Source: Scytonematopsis contorta HA4267-MV1 (lineage in GTDB: Bacteria; Cyanobacteriota; Cyanobacteriia; Cyanobacteriales; Nostocaceae). From it: a stretch of 64,000 bases of DNA. The DNA lies in NCBI GenBank assembly GCA_019359035.1, contig JAHHIC010000054.1, forward strand, positions 1 to 64,000, given 5' to 3'. The notes under the pieces are model-generated. The model worked only from the letters and a program-made list of their open reading frames with translations, ran no database searches and was not told the DNA's origin. Below are positions 36,634 to 45,682 of the stretch, one piece after another; position 1 is the stretch's first letter, and each line of letters begins with the position of its first letter. Position numbers and translations under genes: made by a program.

Positions 36634-37881
36634 TTAAGAATCCTGCAAGGTTGTTTTAGAAACAATCCGTGTTTTCTTCCGGTCTGCTTCGCTAAGGTCT
36701 CCTCCTTCTTGCAAGCGGGTTGCAGAATATTGCAGTACCGTTGCAGCAGAAGTATCTCCCATTTGCAAAGCTGTTTTTGCGGCTGTTTGCAGCATTGTTG
36801 CTGCACCTGCACGGTCACCTTGTTGTAATTTAGCCTCCGCTAGCTGAGTTTGTCGATATTTAGCTAAAGCGAGTATGGATTTTTGTACTTCTTGGTCTGT
36901 AACGGGTTGATAGTTCGTTACAAAATTCCCTTCTACTGGTATATTTTCGGAAAGTACTCCCGTTAGTTTTTTTGCTGGGTCATCGTAGCGTACTTGTAGT
37001 TTCGCAATTGGATGAGTACCTGCTGGAAATTGACCGATGTAAACATTTGCTAGGACTTTACGTTCTGAGTCGGTCATTAAGTCCCCTAAACGTACCGCAA
37101 AACGTCCATCAGCTTCTTGTTGCACTGGTAATTCGATTGTATCAGGTGCTACTTGAGCGATTGGTTTGAGTTCTGCTAAGCGTACGTTGGGCATTAAAGA
37201 AAATATTAGATATGCGTTAGTTAAACCTACGGATTGAATCCGGTTAAAAAGGCGACTGAATTCTTCTACTGCTTGGTCTGCTTGTTGAATATAAGACAAG
37301 CTACCACCACCAGCATCAGCGATTTTTTCTAGGATATCTTGGTTCCAATTATCACCAAACCCCAGGGAATTGAGAGTTAAATTGTAACCAGCAGCCAATT
37401 GGGCAAATTTTAAACAGCGGTTATTATCTCCATGTTCGTTTTCCCCATCGGTTAACAAAAACACTTGTGAAATAGTTTCTTTTTTTCCTTTAGCTAGTTC
37501 TTCAATCCCCAAGCGCAATCCTTCGTCGATAGCTGTTCCTCCGTCTGCTTTCAAACGGCTTATTTGTTGCTTTACGCTTTCTGGGTCTTCCACAACTTGG
37601 TTGGGTACTAAAACTTTCGCACGGTGGTCGAACACCACAACCGAAAGTCGGTCACCAGGATTAAGTCGGTCAACCAAACGGATAGCGGCTTGTTTGACAG
37701 TTTCCAAAGGTCGCCCGCTCATTGAGCCACTATGGTCTAAAATCAAACATAAATTTAGCGGTACATTGCTGTCGAAAGTTTCATTTAGGGCTGAAATTGA
37801 AACAGACAACTGACGCTGACTATTGGGTTGGTTGGCGTCTAAGTTATAATCGCTAAGAGCAGGCTGCAAACTAACCTTCAT
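36634..37881 (-). CDS. von Willebrand factor A domain protein
   Basis: The 415-residue protein lacks a signal peptide or membrane helix and is therefore cytosolic. The vWA domain (about 38-215) has the complete MIDAS motif (CLILDHSGSMSG, a conserved Thr in DGGTAIDEGL, and LLTDGENEHGD). A beta-sandwich-like domain (about 220-320) and a C-terminal helical, Ala/Gln-rich region (ATMLQTAAKTALQMGD, about 340-400) follow. Similar proteins are common in filamentous cyanobacteria, often linked to kinase or protein-complex assembly roles. Partner unknown. Confidence 0.88.
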   Translation of the reverse strand: MKVSLQPALSDYNLDANQPNSQRQLSVSISALNETFDSNVPLNLCLILDHSGSMSGRPLETVKQAAIRLVDRLNPGDRLSVVVFDHRAKVLVPNQVVEDPESVKQQISRLKADGGTAIDEGLRLGIEELAKGKKETISQVFLLTDGENEHGDNNRCLKFAQLAAGYNLTLNSLGFGDNWNQDILEKIADAGGGSLSYIQQADQAVEEFSRLFNRIQSVGLTNAYLIFSLMPNVRLAELKPIAQVAPDTIELPVQQEADGRFAVRLGDLMTDSERKVLANVYIGQFPAGTHPIAKLQVRYDDPAKKLTGVLSENIPVEGNFVTNYQPVTDQEVQKSILALAKYRQTQLAEAKLQQGDRAGAATMLQTAAKTALQMGDTSAATVLQYSATRLQEGGDLSEADRKKTRIVSKTTLQDS

Positions 37882-38330
37882 AAACCAAGAGTCCTATACA
37901 AGCTACACATACTTATAAATAACTTCAAAATCCTAGTTCAGCACTACGGAAAAAAGAATAAAATACAAATACATTAAATAATATTTAGAATATCTTTGTA
38001 GGCAAATTTACCAAAAAGTGCAAAAACTAGATTTCTTCAGGATAACGAGAGTTAACTAGCATAGCAGCCTCGACATGGAGGGATAACCGTTCCTGTGTTC
38101 CATTGGTTGTTGCCATTGACACTAGAGCAAAAAGAGTTCCCAGCAATTATTTATTACCAATTACCCATTACCAATTAGCCATTACCAAGATTTATAGCCT
38201 TTGCCGTCCGCTTACAGGATTTAATAAAAATCTATTTACCGAATAGCAGAAATCCGTACCAGGCATAATAGCAAGCATCGCGTTAGGATGTAATACAGTT
38301 AAAGGCATTAATTCTCAGGCAACAGTTGCT
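37882..38330. other. gene-free spacer upstream of clpR
   Basis: The 449-bp spacer contains an ATTACCA heptamer run (38151-38187). TAATACAG (38291-38298) could be part of a -10 element for clpR. No ORF or tRNA seen. Confidence 0.45.
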
Positions 38331-38981
38331 ATGGAAACTTCCCCCATCAAGGCTGTTCAAGCCCAGTACTACGGCGACAATTCCTACCGTACTCCACCAC
38401 CAGATTTACCTTCCTTATTGCTGAAGGAACGTATCGTCTATCTTGGGATGCCGCTGGTGGCAGCAGTTACGGAGCTAATAGTCGCACAACTGTTGTACTT
38501 ACAGTCCGACGACCCAGAAAAACCAATTAAAATTTACATCAACTCTATCGGTACGGCGGGCTATGGCGCTGAAACAGAAGCCTTCGCCATTTACGATACG
38601 ATGAAATATATTAAGCCTCCCATCCACACCATTTGTATAGGTAGCGCGATGGGTATGTCAGCAATGCTTTTGTCTGCGGGCACGAAAGGCTACCGAACAG
38701 CTTTACCTCATGCGACTATTGTACTGCACCAGCCAATGAGCGCAGCAAGAGGACAAGCAACCGACATCCAAATCCAGGCTAAGGAAGTTCTGACAAATAG
38801 AGGAACAATGCTCGATATCCTTTCCCGCAATACAGGACAGGATAGAGAAAAAATCCATAAAGACATGGACCGCCTCTTTTATATGACACCTCAACAAGCG
38901 GTGGAATACGGTGTTATAGACAAAGTTTTTGAAACTAAAGAAGAACTAGCCAAATCGCCATTACCCGCTGGAGTTCTTTAA
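38331..38981 (+). CDS. clpR: ClpR, non-catalytic ClpP-like subunit
   Basis: The 216-residue protein is homologous to ClpP, but the catalytic Ser is replaced by Gly: ClpP has [11 protein letters not shown] and this protein GSAMGMSAMLL. The His (VLHQPMS) and the Asp (KDMDRLFYM) remain. Cyanobacterial ClpR forms a mixed heptameric ring with ClpP3 and works with ClpC in essential proteolysis. The N-terminus has an extension (SPIKAVQAQYYGDNSYRTPP). The active ClpP follows 220 bp downstream, so they probably form one operon. Confidence 0.93.
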   Translation: METSPIKAVQAQYYGDNSYRTPPPDLPSLLLKERIVYLGMPLVAAVTELIVAQLLYLQSDDPEKPIKIYINSIGTAGYGAETEAFAIYDTMKYIKPPIHTICIGSAMGMSAMLLSAGTKGYRTALPHATIVLHQPMSAARGQATDIQIQAKEVLTNRGTMLDILSRNTGQDREKIHKDMDRLFYMTPQQAVEYGVIDKVFETKEELAKSPLPAGVL

Positions 38982-38987
38982 TTTATC

Positions 38988-39186
38988 TGTTGACTGTTGG
39001 CTGTTAACTGATGACTGTTGGCTGTTAACTGATGACTGTTGACTGATGACTGTTGACTAACGAGCGAATTAACTCATAGATGTTTTTTCCCTTTCAACCG
39101 TCAACCGTTAACCGTCAACCGTCAACCGTTAACCGTCAACCATCAGCAGTTAACCGTCAACCGTCAACAGTCAACAGTAAACTATT
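38988..39186. repeat. heptamer tandem repeats in inverted orientation between clpR and clpP
   Basis: Left block: about ten units of TGTTGAC/TGTTGGC/TGTTAAC type (38988-39060). Right block: about twelve units of GTCAACC/GTTAACC type (39098-39186). The blocks are complementary and could form a long hairpin in the clpR-clpP transcript. The same heptamers appear at 47688-47715 and 47937-47996. Confidence 0.85.
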
Positions 39187-39200
39187 TTAGGAGTAGTCAA

Positions 39201-39797
39201 ATGCCTATAGGCGTCCCAAAGGTTCCTTACCGGATGCCGGGGGAACAGTATACCCAGTGGGTTGATATCTATAATCGTCTTTATCGCGAGCGTATTATTT
39301 TCCTCCCGCGAGACATTGATGATGAAATAGCAAACCAAATTGTTGCGGTAATGCTTTACTTAGACTCAGAAGACCCAGGTAAAGATATTTACTTATACAT
39401 CAATTCTCCTGGTGGTGTTGTCAACTCCGGGTTGATGATTTATGACACCATGCAGCATATCAAATCAGATGTGGTAACAATTTGTGTTGGTTTAGCAGCT
39501 TCGATGGGTTCATTCCTGCTAGCAGGTGGAACTAAAGGTAAGCGCTTAGCCCTACCACACTCCAGAATAATGATTCACCAACCGTCTGGTGGTGCAAGCG
39601 GACAAGCTAGCGATATAGAAATTCAAGCCAAAGAAATTATTAGGCTTCGTCGTCAGCTAAATGGAATCTACGCTAACAACACCGGTCAAACCCTTGAGAA
39701 AATCGAAAAAGACATGGATAGAGACTTTTTCATGTCAGCCGAGGAAGCTAAGGAATACGGTCTAATTGACAAAGTGATTGAAGAGCGTCCCGTCTAA
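39201..39797 (+). CDS. clpP: ClpP protease subunit
   Basis: The 198-residue serine protease subunit has a complete triad: Ser in [14 protein letters not shown], His in [12 protein letters not shown] and Asp in [10 protein letters not shown]. The length equals that of typical ClpP, and the ring-interaction and handle regions are intact ([14 protein letters not shown]). AGGAG lies 5-9 nt before the ATG. Together with the upstream ClpR this is the classic cyanobacterial ClpP3/ClpR pair. Confidence 0.96.
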   Translation: MPIGVPKVPYRMPGEQYTQWVDIYNRLYRERIIFLPRDIDDEIANQIVAVMLYLDSEDPGKDIYLYINSPGGVVNSGLMIYDTMQHIKSDVVTICVGLAASMGSFLLAGGTKGKRLALPHSRIMIHQPSGGASGQASDIEIQAKEIIRLRRQLNGIYANNTGQTLEKIEKDMDRDFFMSAEEAKEYGLIDKVIEERPV

Positions 39798-39799
39798 GT

Positions 39800-39985
39800 G
39801 AGGGGAGTGGGGAGTGGGGAGTGGGGAGTGGGGAGTGGGGAATGGGGAATGGGGAATGGGGAGTGGGGAGATGAGGGAGAATATTAAATTAATATTTAAT
39901 TTTTTGTAATTTCCAACTCCCAACTCCCCACTCCCCACTCCCAACTCCCAACTCCCAACTCCCAATTCCCAACTCCCCATTCCCC
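39800..39985. repeat. GGGGAGT / ACTCCCC heptamer arrays in inverted orientation
   Basis: Tandem GGGGAGT/GGGGAAT units (39800-39870) face tandem CTCCCAA/CTCCCCA units (39915-39985). They could make a very stable long hairpin just downstream of clpP, with AT-rich sequence in the loop. Confidence 0.8.
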
Positions 39986-40085
39986 AAATTTGTATTCCCA
40001 AGAACTTTACATTTTAAAATTAGTCTTTATTATTATAAATTCAGGCTTTAAGCTGGATGGCTGATAGCTGTATACATGATAGCTG

Positions 40086-40772
40086 ATGCTCAAAATGGAT
40101 GTTGGAGATTGCTACCGCTTATTGGGTTTAAGGTCTGGAGCCTCGTTTGCTGATATTAAAGCCTCTTACCGTAGGCTAGCGCAGCAATATCACCCTGATA
40201 TTAACCCTGGTGATTTAAGAGCTAAAGAAAAGTTTATTACGCTGACGGAAGCGTACAAATTGCTGTTGCAAATTGTGCCTCCTATTGAGATAATCCAAAA
40301 GCCTAGTCCAGGGAAAGATACAACCCTAGAGGAGAAGGCTACAAAAGTTCGCACCCCTAAGCAGAAGTCGGAACCTGCTTCTGCCGATGTAAAGGGAAAA
40401 GAAGTAGATGTAAAGGGAAAAGAAAAGGAGAAGCAAAAGCAACAACCGCAACCTAAGCCTCCTAATATTCGGGAAATTGAACAGCGGTTAAAGTGGAAGA
40501 CCTACGAACAGTTACAAATATTTTTGAAAGAAAGGCGTTTCCCACAAGCTATTGCTTTAGCGGAAGCTTTGGCTGAGCGTTTACCCGAAGATATGGAAGT
40601 GCGTCAGTGGTTGGCTGTTTCTTATCAAATTTGGGGACGGGCTTTAATTGCACAAAAACAATTACTTAAAGCGAGGATTTATCTTAAAAAAGCTTTGAAA
40701 ACTGACCCCAATAATAAAACTTTATGTAACGAGGTGCAGCGGGATTTTCAAAGTTTAGAGCAAGTTTTTTAA
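40086..40772 (+). CDS. J-domain protein with TPR-like C-terminus
   Basis: The 228-residue protein has an N-terminal J domain (about 5-65: DCYRLLGLRSGASFADIKAS, QQYHPDINPGD) with the HPD tripeptide needed to stimulate DnaK. A low-complexity Lys/Glu/Pro-rich linker (about 75-135) precedes a C-terminal helical region with TPR-like pairs (FPQAIALAEALAERLPEDME, LLKARIYLKKALKTDPNN). It lacks the zinc finger and C-terminal domains of DnaJ, so it is a specialised co-chaperone. The client is unknown. The start could also be ATG 40095. Confidence 0.85.
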   Translation: MLKMDVGDCYRLLGLRSGASFADIKASYRRLAQQYHPDINPGDLRAKEKFITLTEAYKLLLQIVPPIEIIQKPSPGKDTTLEEKATKVRTPKQKSEPASADVKGKEVDVKGKEKEKQKQQPQPKPPNIREIEQRLKWKTYEQLQIFLKERRFPQAIALAEALAERLPEDMEVRQWLAVSYQIWGRALIAQKQLLKARIYLKKALKTDPNNKTLCNEVQRDFQSLEQVF

Positions 40773-40885
40773 TCATTTATATTATTGTCATTGTGTGGAG
40801 TAGAAGCGGGCGGGCAAGGATGCCCACCCCACAAGAGTTTTGAAATTTTTTGATGTACCATCATTTACCACTTCAAAGTACCCTA

Positions 40886-40929
40886 TTCCCCCCCTTCCCT
40901 TGTAGGGAAGGGGTAGGGGGGTTAGGTCT
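40886..40929. repeat. CCCTTCCCT palindrome copy
   Basis: CCCCCTTCCCTTGTAGGGAAGGGG followed by TAGGGGGGTTAGGTCTG. It is the right-end half of the element seen whole at 20640-20816. Confidence 0.75.
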
Positions 40930-40936
40930 GTGTTGT

Positions 40937-43306
40937 TTAATTACCTGAAAACTGCTGTAAAGACTGAAACTCTAACTCATTTGTTACAGGATTTCGTGTA
41001 ACTTTGACTAAATGAACGTAAGGCTTTTTGCGGTTACCATTAGCTGCAAAACGAATTTCACCAGTTGCACCTGTAGCTTTAAAATTAGGGTCGGCTATGA
41101 TATTTTTTAAGCTAGTGCGTGATGGTGTTGGAAGTTGTTCTAAAGCAGTTAATAATGTCCGAGTGGCATCGTAAGAGAGCGCAGTATGCCAGTTAACAGG
41201 TTTTCCCCATAATTTTTTTGCTTGCTGAGTATAATCTAAATTGAGAGTACTACCTGGATACCAAGGTAATGCTATAACTGAACCGACTTCGTTTTCGGCA
41301 ATTTCTTTGAGTATTTTTCTAATTGCAAGACTGTCTCCACCGGCTATCAAATATTTATTATTTTTAGCGTATTCAATTACTTGAATTGCTAAGTCGGAGG
41401 TTAAACCATCGCTTGTGGGAAATAAAACAATAACATCAGCTTTTTTTGCCTGCATTTGGTTAATATTTTGTTCCCAATTCTCGTATAAAGGTATTTCTGC
41501 TATAACTTTTCCACCTACACGGGAAAGTTCTTTTTTCATTTCCGCTTGTAACGATTTACTATAATTACTACCAGGGTTAAAAAATACAACTGGGTTTTGT
41601 TTATTTTCTTTTTTTAAGTATTTAGCTAAAGCTTGTGCTGTAATATTATTATTAGGAACTACGCGAAAGAAACAATGCGGATGAGATTTTTGACAAACAT
41701 TTGATAAATCTTCTGATGTTGCTGTGGAAGAAATTAATAATAACTCATTTTTTTGATAAACTTTAACGGTTTCTATGGTTATATCGCTTCTAAAATGACC
41801 AACAACAGCTAAAACATCGCGTTTTTTAACTAGCTCTTTAACTACTCTTACTGCATCTCGTGGCTGGTTATTATCATTGACAATTAAAACTTGTAAGCCA
41901 ATTTTTTTATCTTTGTTATTTTGATTAAATTCATCTTGTGCCTGTGCAATACCTTGTAAAATATCGCGACTGAAGTTAATACCGTCGTTGTTATTAGAAA
42001 TAGGTGCTGCGACAGCTATAGTATAAGTTTTAAATTTTTCTAATTCTAAACGTGCATTATTTAAGTAAATTAATGTTTCTGGGTCTGGTTGTTCTTGCCA
42101 TGCTTTTTCCAGTTTTTTTACAGCTTCTTGATAATTTCTTTGTGCAATAGCTTGAACTCCATCTTGCTTTTCTGAATTTGTGGGATTTGGTAAAAGAATT
42201 TCTTCTCCGCAACTCATGGAATCACCCTGAGGAAAACTGCGAAGCCAAATTTTTGAACAGCCATTTACACCAGTTGTATACCAATTCCAACTATAAGCTA
42301 AAGTTACAAATAAAGCTGCTGCACTAGCTGTTTTAACTGGAATTTTGGGCATTGGTAATTTATGGTCAAGATTTTTCAAAATTACCTGCGTGTTTTGAGG
42401 TCTATTTCTCCACAAAGGCTCCATCATTTTGTCTAACAAATCAAATAGTGCTCTGATGCGGAAAAAATTAAATATATTTTCTAATTTACCCGAATAATAT
42501 GGTAATTTATTTCGCCAAATTAACCGATGTGTTTTATAATCTTCTGGTAAATTTATGGGATGAATTCCAGTCAGCAAATGCACAAATGTTCTGGCTAATG
42601 CAAAAAAGTCTGATTGCTTGATTGCTTTACCTTTTTCTTGCTCCCTAGGTGTATAACCAGCGGAAACTATTGCTGTACCTGTAAGGCTTTGCTCTTTTTG
42701 TATATAAGTTTGTGCTAACTCTCTAACTGCTCCGAAATCTATTAGAACTAATTCTCCAGAGCTTCTTAACATGATATTAGCTGGTTTTATATCTCGATGA
42801 AAAAAACCTTGTGCGTGAACTATATCTAAAATTTCTACTAATTGTCTTAACCAAAGATAAGCTTGCTCAGGTGTAATCGGTTGATTTCCACGATTTTCTA
42901 ACCATTGTTGTAAATTTATACCTTCGATTTTTTCCATTACCAAGCAATGTCGCATTTCTTGATAGTTAGGAAAATGTAATTCTAAATAGCCATCTTTTTC
43001 TACTCTAGGAATTCCCGGATGATTTAAACGGCTTAAAATTTCAGCCTCTCGCTTAAATAATCTAATAACTTGTTCTTTTTTTTCTCTATTGTTAAAACGA
43101 GATAAATCTAAGACTTTAAGAACTTTTTTTGTTCCTTGATATTCGATTTCATAAGTTTTACTAAATCCACCACTTCCCAAAACCTGAGTTACTCTATAGC
43201 GATTTGGTAATATAAAGCTGGCTCCACAATGGCGACAAAAGACACTATCTTTTGGCGTCATCGGGTCGGTTGGGTTTGGGCATTTGGGATTTAAACAGTA
43301 ATTCAT
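40937..43306 (-). CDS. Ser/Thr protein kinase fused to an extracytoplasmic type-1 periplasmic-binding-protein domain
   Basis: The 789-residue protein has an N-terminal C4 zinc ribbon (Cys4, 9, 24, 27) and a Hanks-type kinase domain (about 38-310: GSGGFSKTY, KVLKVLDL, FHRDIKPANIML, VLIDFGAVREL). One membrane helix (about 325-345) follows. Next come a short TPR-like segment (about 385-425) and a Leu/Ile/Val-binding-protein-like domain (about 430-770: YTIAVAAPISNNND, LVIVND-type beta strands, AVVGHFRSDITIE, ISSTATS, FFRVVPNNNITAQ). A cytoplasmic kinase is thus joined to an outside ligand-binding domain like those of ABC importers. A receptor kinase sensing an amino-acid-like ligand is the natural reading. 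No phosphorylation target is adjacent. Confidence 0.93.
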   Translation of the reverse strand: MNYCLNPKCPNPTDPMTPKDSVFCRHCGASFILPNRYRVTQVLGSGGFSKTYEIEYQGTKKVLKVLDLSRFNNREKKEQVIRLFKREAEILSRLNHPGIPRVEKDGYLELHFPNYQEMRHCLVMEKIEGINLQQWLENRGNQPITPEQAYLWLRQLVEILDIVHAQGFFHRDIKPANIMLRSSGELVLIDFGAVRELAQTYIQKEQSLTGTAIVSAGYTPREQEKGKAIKQSDFFALARTFVHLLTGIHPINLPEDYKTHRLIWRNKLPYYSGKLENIFNFFRIRALFDLLDKMMEPLWRNRPQNTQVILKNLDHKLPMPKIPVKTASAAALFVTLAYSWNWYTTGVNGCSKIWLRSFPQGDSMSCGEEILLPNPTNSEKQDGVQAIAQRNYQEAVKKLEKAWQEQPDPETLIYLNNARLELEKFKTYTIAVAAPISNNNDGINFSRDILQGIAQAQDEFNQNNKDKKIGLQVLIVNDNNQPRDAVRVVKELVKKRDVLAVVGHFRSDITIETVKVYQKNELLLISSTATSEDLSNVCQKSHPHCFFRVVPNNNITAQALAKYLKKENKQNPVVFFNPGSNYSKSLQAEMKKELSRVGGKVIAEIPLYENWEQNINQMQAKKADVIVLFPTSDGLTSDLAIQVIEYAKNNKYLIAGGDSLAIRKILKEIAENEVGSVIALPWYPGSTLNLDYTQQAKKLWGKPVNWHTALSYDATRTLLTALEQLPTPSRTSLKNIIADPNFKATGATGEIRFAANGNRKKPYVHLVKVTRNPVTNELEFQSLQQFSGN

Positions 43307-43608
43307 AAAATATAATTTAACACTTGCACTTGTTCATCGTCTCTATTTTCATTACAAAAAAGTAGTTTATGTGGTCTGTAGTACTAAAGGTTAAATTGAT
43401 TTTTTATTAGTAGATACAGTATTTTGATAGCAACCTGATAATACTTAAAGATTTTACTTGCCCATAAGTTTTCCAACTGTTTTACTGCAACATTGTTTTA
43501 ATATCATTTATAGCTAATTTTTTCTTTGTTTATTGTGGTGCCTTGCTACGCACCATAACCATCATGAGCTATAACTTTATATTATGTTCGGCTAAACACT
43601 TGTAATTA
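43307..43608. other. gene-free spacer upstream of the receptor kinase
   Basis: AT-rich, no ORF of interest. The promoter of the minus-strand kinase gene should lie here, but no clear -35/-10 pair was identified. Confidence 0.4.
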
Positions 43609-43725
43609 GGTTCGTAGTAGCGCTTTAGCGCCATTTCTTTATGCAGTCTCTTTATGAAGCCTCTTTATACCGTCTTTTTGTAAAGAGGAAGCAGGAATTG
43701 GCATATTAAAGCGCTACTACGAACC
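43609..43725. repeat. inverted-repeat element GGTTCGTAGTAGCGCTTTA
   Basis: 19-bp perfect terminal arms GGTTCGTAGTAGCGCTTTA (43609-43627) and TAAAGCGCTACTACGAACC (43707-43725) flank a core with CTCTTTAT repeats. Non-coding; related to the 15778-15929 element. Confidence 0.85.
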
Positions 43726-43956
43726 TTTAGTCCGTTTATTGGCTAGAATTGCACTGCCCAACTTACGTGTCATTAACTTACTAAAACTTGTTTAACAAGT
43801 TACTAATACATAATGCCTTGATTTAAGCTACTATCTTTAGAAGTATATATCAGAGCTTTTGTTAAAATTGTCCTGGTAGATTTTTGATAATGGCTTCAAA
43901 ATACTAATTACATATAGTGTGTTTCTAATAGCTAATTATTATTCAGTGAATGATGT

Positions 43957-44259
43957 ATGAAATACTTATTGAGATTTTTATCGCTGTTGGGTTTTCAGCC
44001 TATCAAGTCAAAGTCCCGTCTGGAGACTAAAACCCACAATTATACTAATTTGGTTTGTGGGAAAGATTACGTATTGGAAAAGTCGGAAGATACACAAAAA
44101 AGCCAAATGACTGCAACAGGAAAGAATGTCAACAGTGGTGACTGTATAATAATTACTGGGGCTGATGGTAATAGTTATAAATACCAAGTTGAGGAAATTG
44201 ATTACTACTCTAACCCACCAGATATGTGGATGGCTTTGCTTAAACAAGTTGAATTATAA
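43957..44259 (+). CDS. hypothetical protein
   Basis: The 100-residue protein has a short hydrophobic start (MKYLLRFLSLLGFQP), then a Lys/Ser/Thr-rich middle and a small beta-rich core (GDCIIITGADGNSYKYQVEE). It ends in MWMALLKQVEL. No motif recognised. It is 33 bp upstream of the MoaD-like gene on the same strand and may be cotranscribed with it. Confidence 0.6.
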   Translation: MKYLLRFLSLLGFQPIKSKSRLETKTHNYTNLVCGKDYVLEKSEDTQKSQMTATGKNVNSGDCIIITGADGNSYKYQVEEIDYYSNPPDMWMALLKQVEL

Positions 44260-44292
44260 TTTTGAGTTTTGGGTTAGTAGTTTGGAGGGGTT

Positions 44293-44553
44293 ATGTCTAA
44301 AATTGGTATTAGTATCACTGTTAAGTTGTTTGCTGCTTATCAAGAAGCTTATAAAGTTTCGGAGTTAGTACTTGATTTTCCGGAAAATACTCAAGTTTTT
44401 GAGGTTCGGGAACGTCTTATTAATGAACATCCAGAGCTCGCTCGGTGGCGTGATGTGACTCGTTTTGGTGTTAATTTGAATTTTGTTGAACCTGATACGA
44501 TTATTCAAGATGGAGATGAAGTGGTTTTGATTCCTCCTGTTAGTGGGGGTTAA
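44293..44553 (+). CDS. MoaD/ThiS-family sulfur carrier
   Basis: An 86-residue ubiquitin-fold protein. It begins ISITVKLFAAYQEAYKV and ends in DGDEVVLIPPVSGG with the C-terminal Gly-Gly that is adenylated and thiocarboxylated by a MoeB/ThiF-type enzyme. The core is close to MoaD, the small subunit of molybdopterin synthase. No moaE or moeB lies nearby, so the true acceptor pathway is uncertain. GGAGGGG precedes the ATG. A second, CysO-like carrier lies 3.4 kb away at 48003. Confidence 0.85.
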   Translation: MSKIGISITVKLFAAYQEAYKVSELVLDFPENTQVFEVRERLINEHPELARWRDVTRFGVNLNFVEPDTIIQDGDEVVLIPPVSGG

Positions 44554-44590
44554 ACAATTCGCAATTAGCAATAAGTTTATAAAGAAAAAA

Positions 44591-44797
44591 TTAAAAATAG
44601 TTCATATATATCACTAAAAATCTGTCGGGTGAAGGAACTTTCTCTCTCTCATACAAATGGATGATTACAATCCGCGCAGCAGCCCAGGCGAAACAATTAT
44701 ATTGCGTGCTTTGCTTGCTGGTTACAGAATACTGATTCCTCGCTAAGTTGGGAAACTTATTTTCTTTATAGCTTTCCAACCTACCATCTGTAGCCAT
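44591..44797 (-). CDS. truncated TQYNC-type hypothetical protein
   Basis: The frame starts with ATG inside the 3' end of the upstream minus-strand gene and encodes 68 residues. The first 40 (LESYKENKFPNLARNQYSVT, then QSTQYNCFAWAA) match the N-terminus of a family that I recall from cyanobacteria, typified by a YNC-(I/F)-AWAA motif. After AWAA the sequence no longer looks family-like (ARIVIIHLYERE), so the C-terminal part has been lost by a frameshift or deletion. Probably a degenerate second cistron. Confidence 0.5.
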   Translation of the reverse strand: MATDGRLESYKENKFPNLARNQYSVTSKQSTQYNCFAWAAARIVIIHLYEREKVPSPDRFLVIYMNYF

Positions 44798-45107
44798 TTG
44801 CTCTGCCCCATTCAACCCATGCTTGAGCCATTTGTGGAAGCCTACCACTCTGTTCGACTTTGACAGGGTTTGCTCCGGTAATTGCATTTAAAGCCCAAAA
44901 CCAATGGTCTGGCTCCCGCTCAAGTTCGCGCATAATTAAAGGTACAACAGGTTGTCCCATTCCAATTATTCTTTGATAAGCTGGGTGCATTGATATTTTG
45001 GATACAACAGAAAGCATTCCTGTCTCACTTCGCCATTGTTCTGCTAATTCCATAAATGTAGTTTCGATTTCAGTGGTTTCAATAACTGGATAACAGTAAG
45101 ATGACAT
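44781..45107 (-). CDS. conserved hypothetical protein (short HEAT-like helical protein)
   Basis: The 108-residue soluble protein contains TTFMELAEQWRSETGMLS, HPAYQRIIGMGQPVVPLIMR and DHWFWALNAITGANPV, a helical pattern reminiscent of one HEAT repeat. It ends EWGRANGYRW. The 3' end overlaps the start of the truncated TQYNC-type frame by 17 bp, the arrangement of a translationally coupled two-gene operon. Such pairs recur in cyanobacterial accessory regions. Function unknown. Confidence 0.7.
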   Translation of the reverse strand: MSSYCYPVIETTEIETTFMELAEQWRSETGMLSVVSKISMHPAYQRIIGMGQPVVPLIMRELEREPDHWFWALNAITGANPVKVEQSGRLPQMAQAWVEWGRANGYRW

Positions 45108-45299
45108 TTTATTTGAAGTCTACTAACTACAAAAATTGTAGCAGTGATAAATAAATCTTGATAAAAAGGTAGACCACCTTTACAATTTTATCGCGCGCAC
45201 TTGAACCAATGTATAAATTGTCAATCTAAAAATCCTCACGCAGATAGAAGTTTAGAAGTAAGGCAAAAAATATATTTGTAAGTAAAAAAGAGGTATTCA

Positions 45300-45554
45300 A
45301 TGGCAAGAGAAGTTACAGACAGTGATAATATCACTTGGTCATGTGCGGAGGCTTATTCAGGGCTTTCCGACAGCGAAGAAAAAAGTGATGCAGCTAAAGT
45401 CAAGGGTGAAGACAATAAATATTGGGTTGTTTGTACGCCAAGTGGTGGTGCTAAGTCAGTAAGAATTAAGCTATCAGGTGATTGGGAAAATTCATCTTCA
45501 GATGAAGAATTGCTCGATTTGATAGCACAAGAACTAAAAGCAGAAGTTACATAA
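45300..45554 (+). CDS. small acidic hypothetical protein
   Basis: An 84-residue acidic protein with no signal peptide. The sequence mentions NITWSCAEAYSGLS, KYWVVCTPSGGAKSVRIKLS and a Ser/Asp/Glu-rich C-terminus. It resembles small cyanobacterial proteins of unknown function in which a beta-hairpin carries VRIKLSGDW. Two cysteines are present. It stands alone, with an AT-rich upstream region. Confidence 0.6.
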   Translation: MAREVTDSDNITWSCAEAYSGLSDSEEKSDAAKVKGEDNKYWVVCTPSGGAKSVRIKLSGDWENSSSDEELLDLIAQELKAEVT

Positions 45555-45682
45555 TTCATTATTGTAAAATCTTTATTACATAAACATTACGGCTCAATTG
45601 AAATCGATTCTTGCAACAAAAATTTCTTCACTAAAGTGAAGAGCTTTTTGCAACATTGGGATACCCCTCCGCAAGCCTTTCC

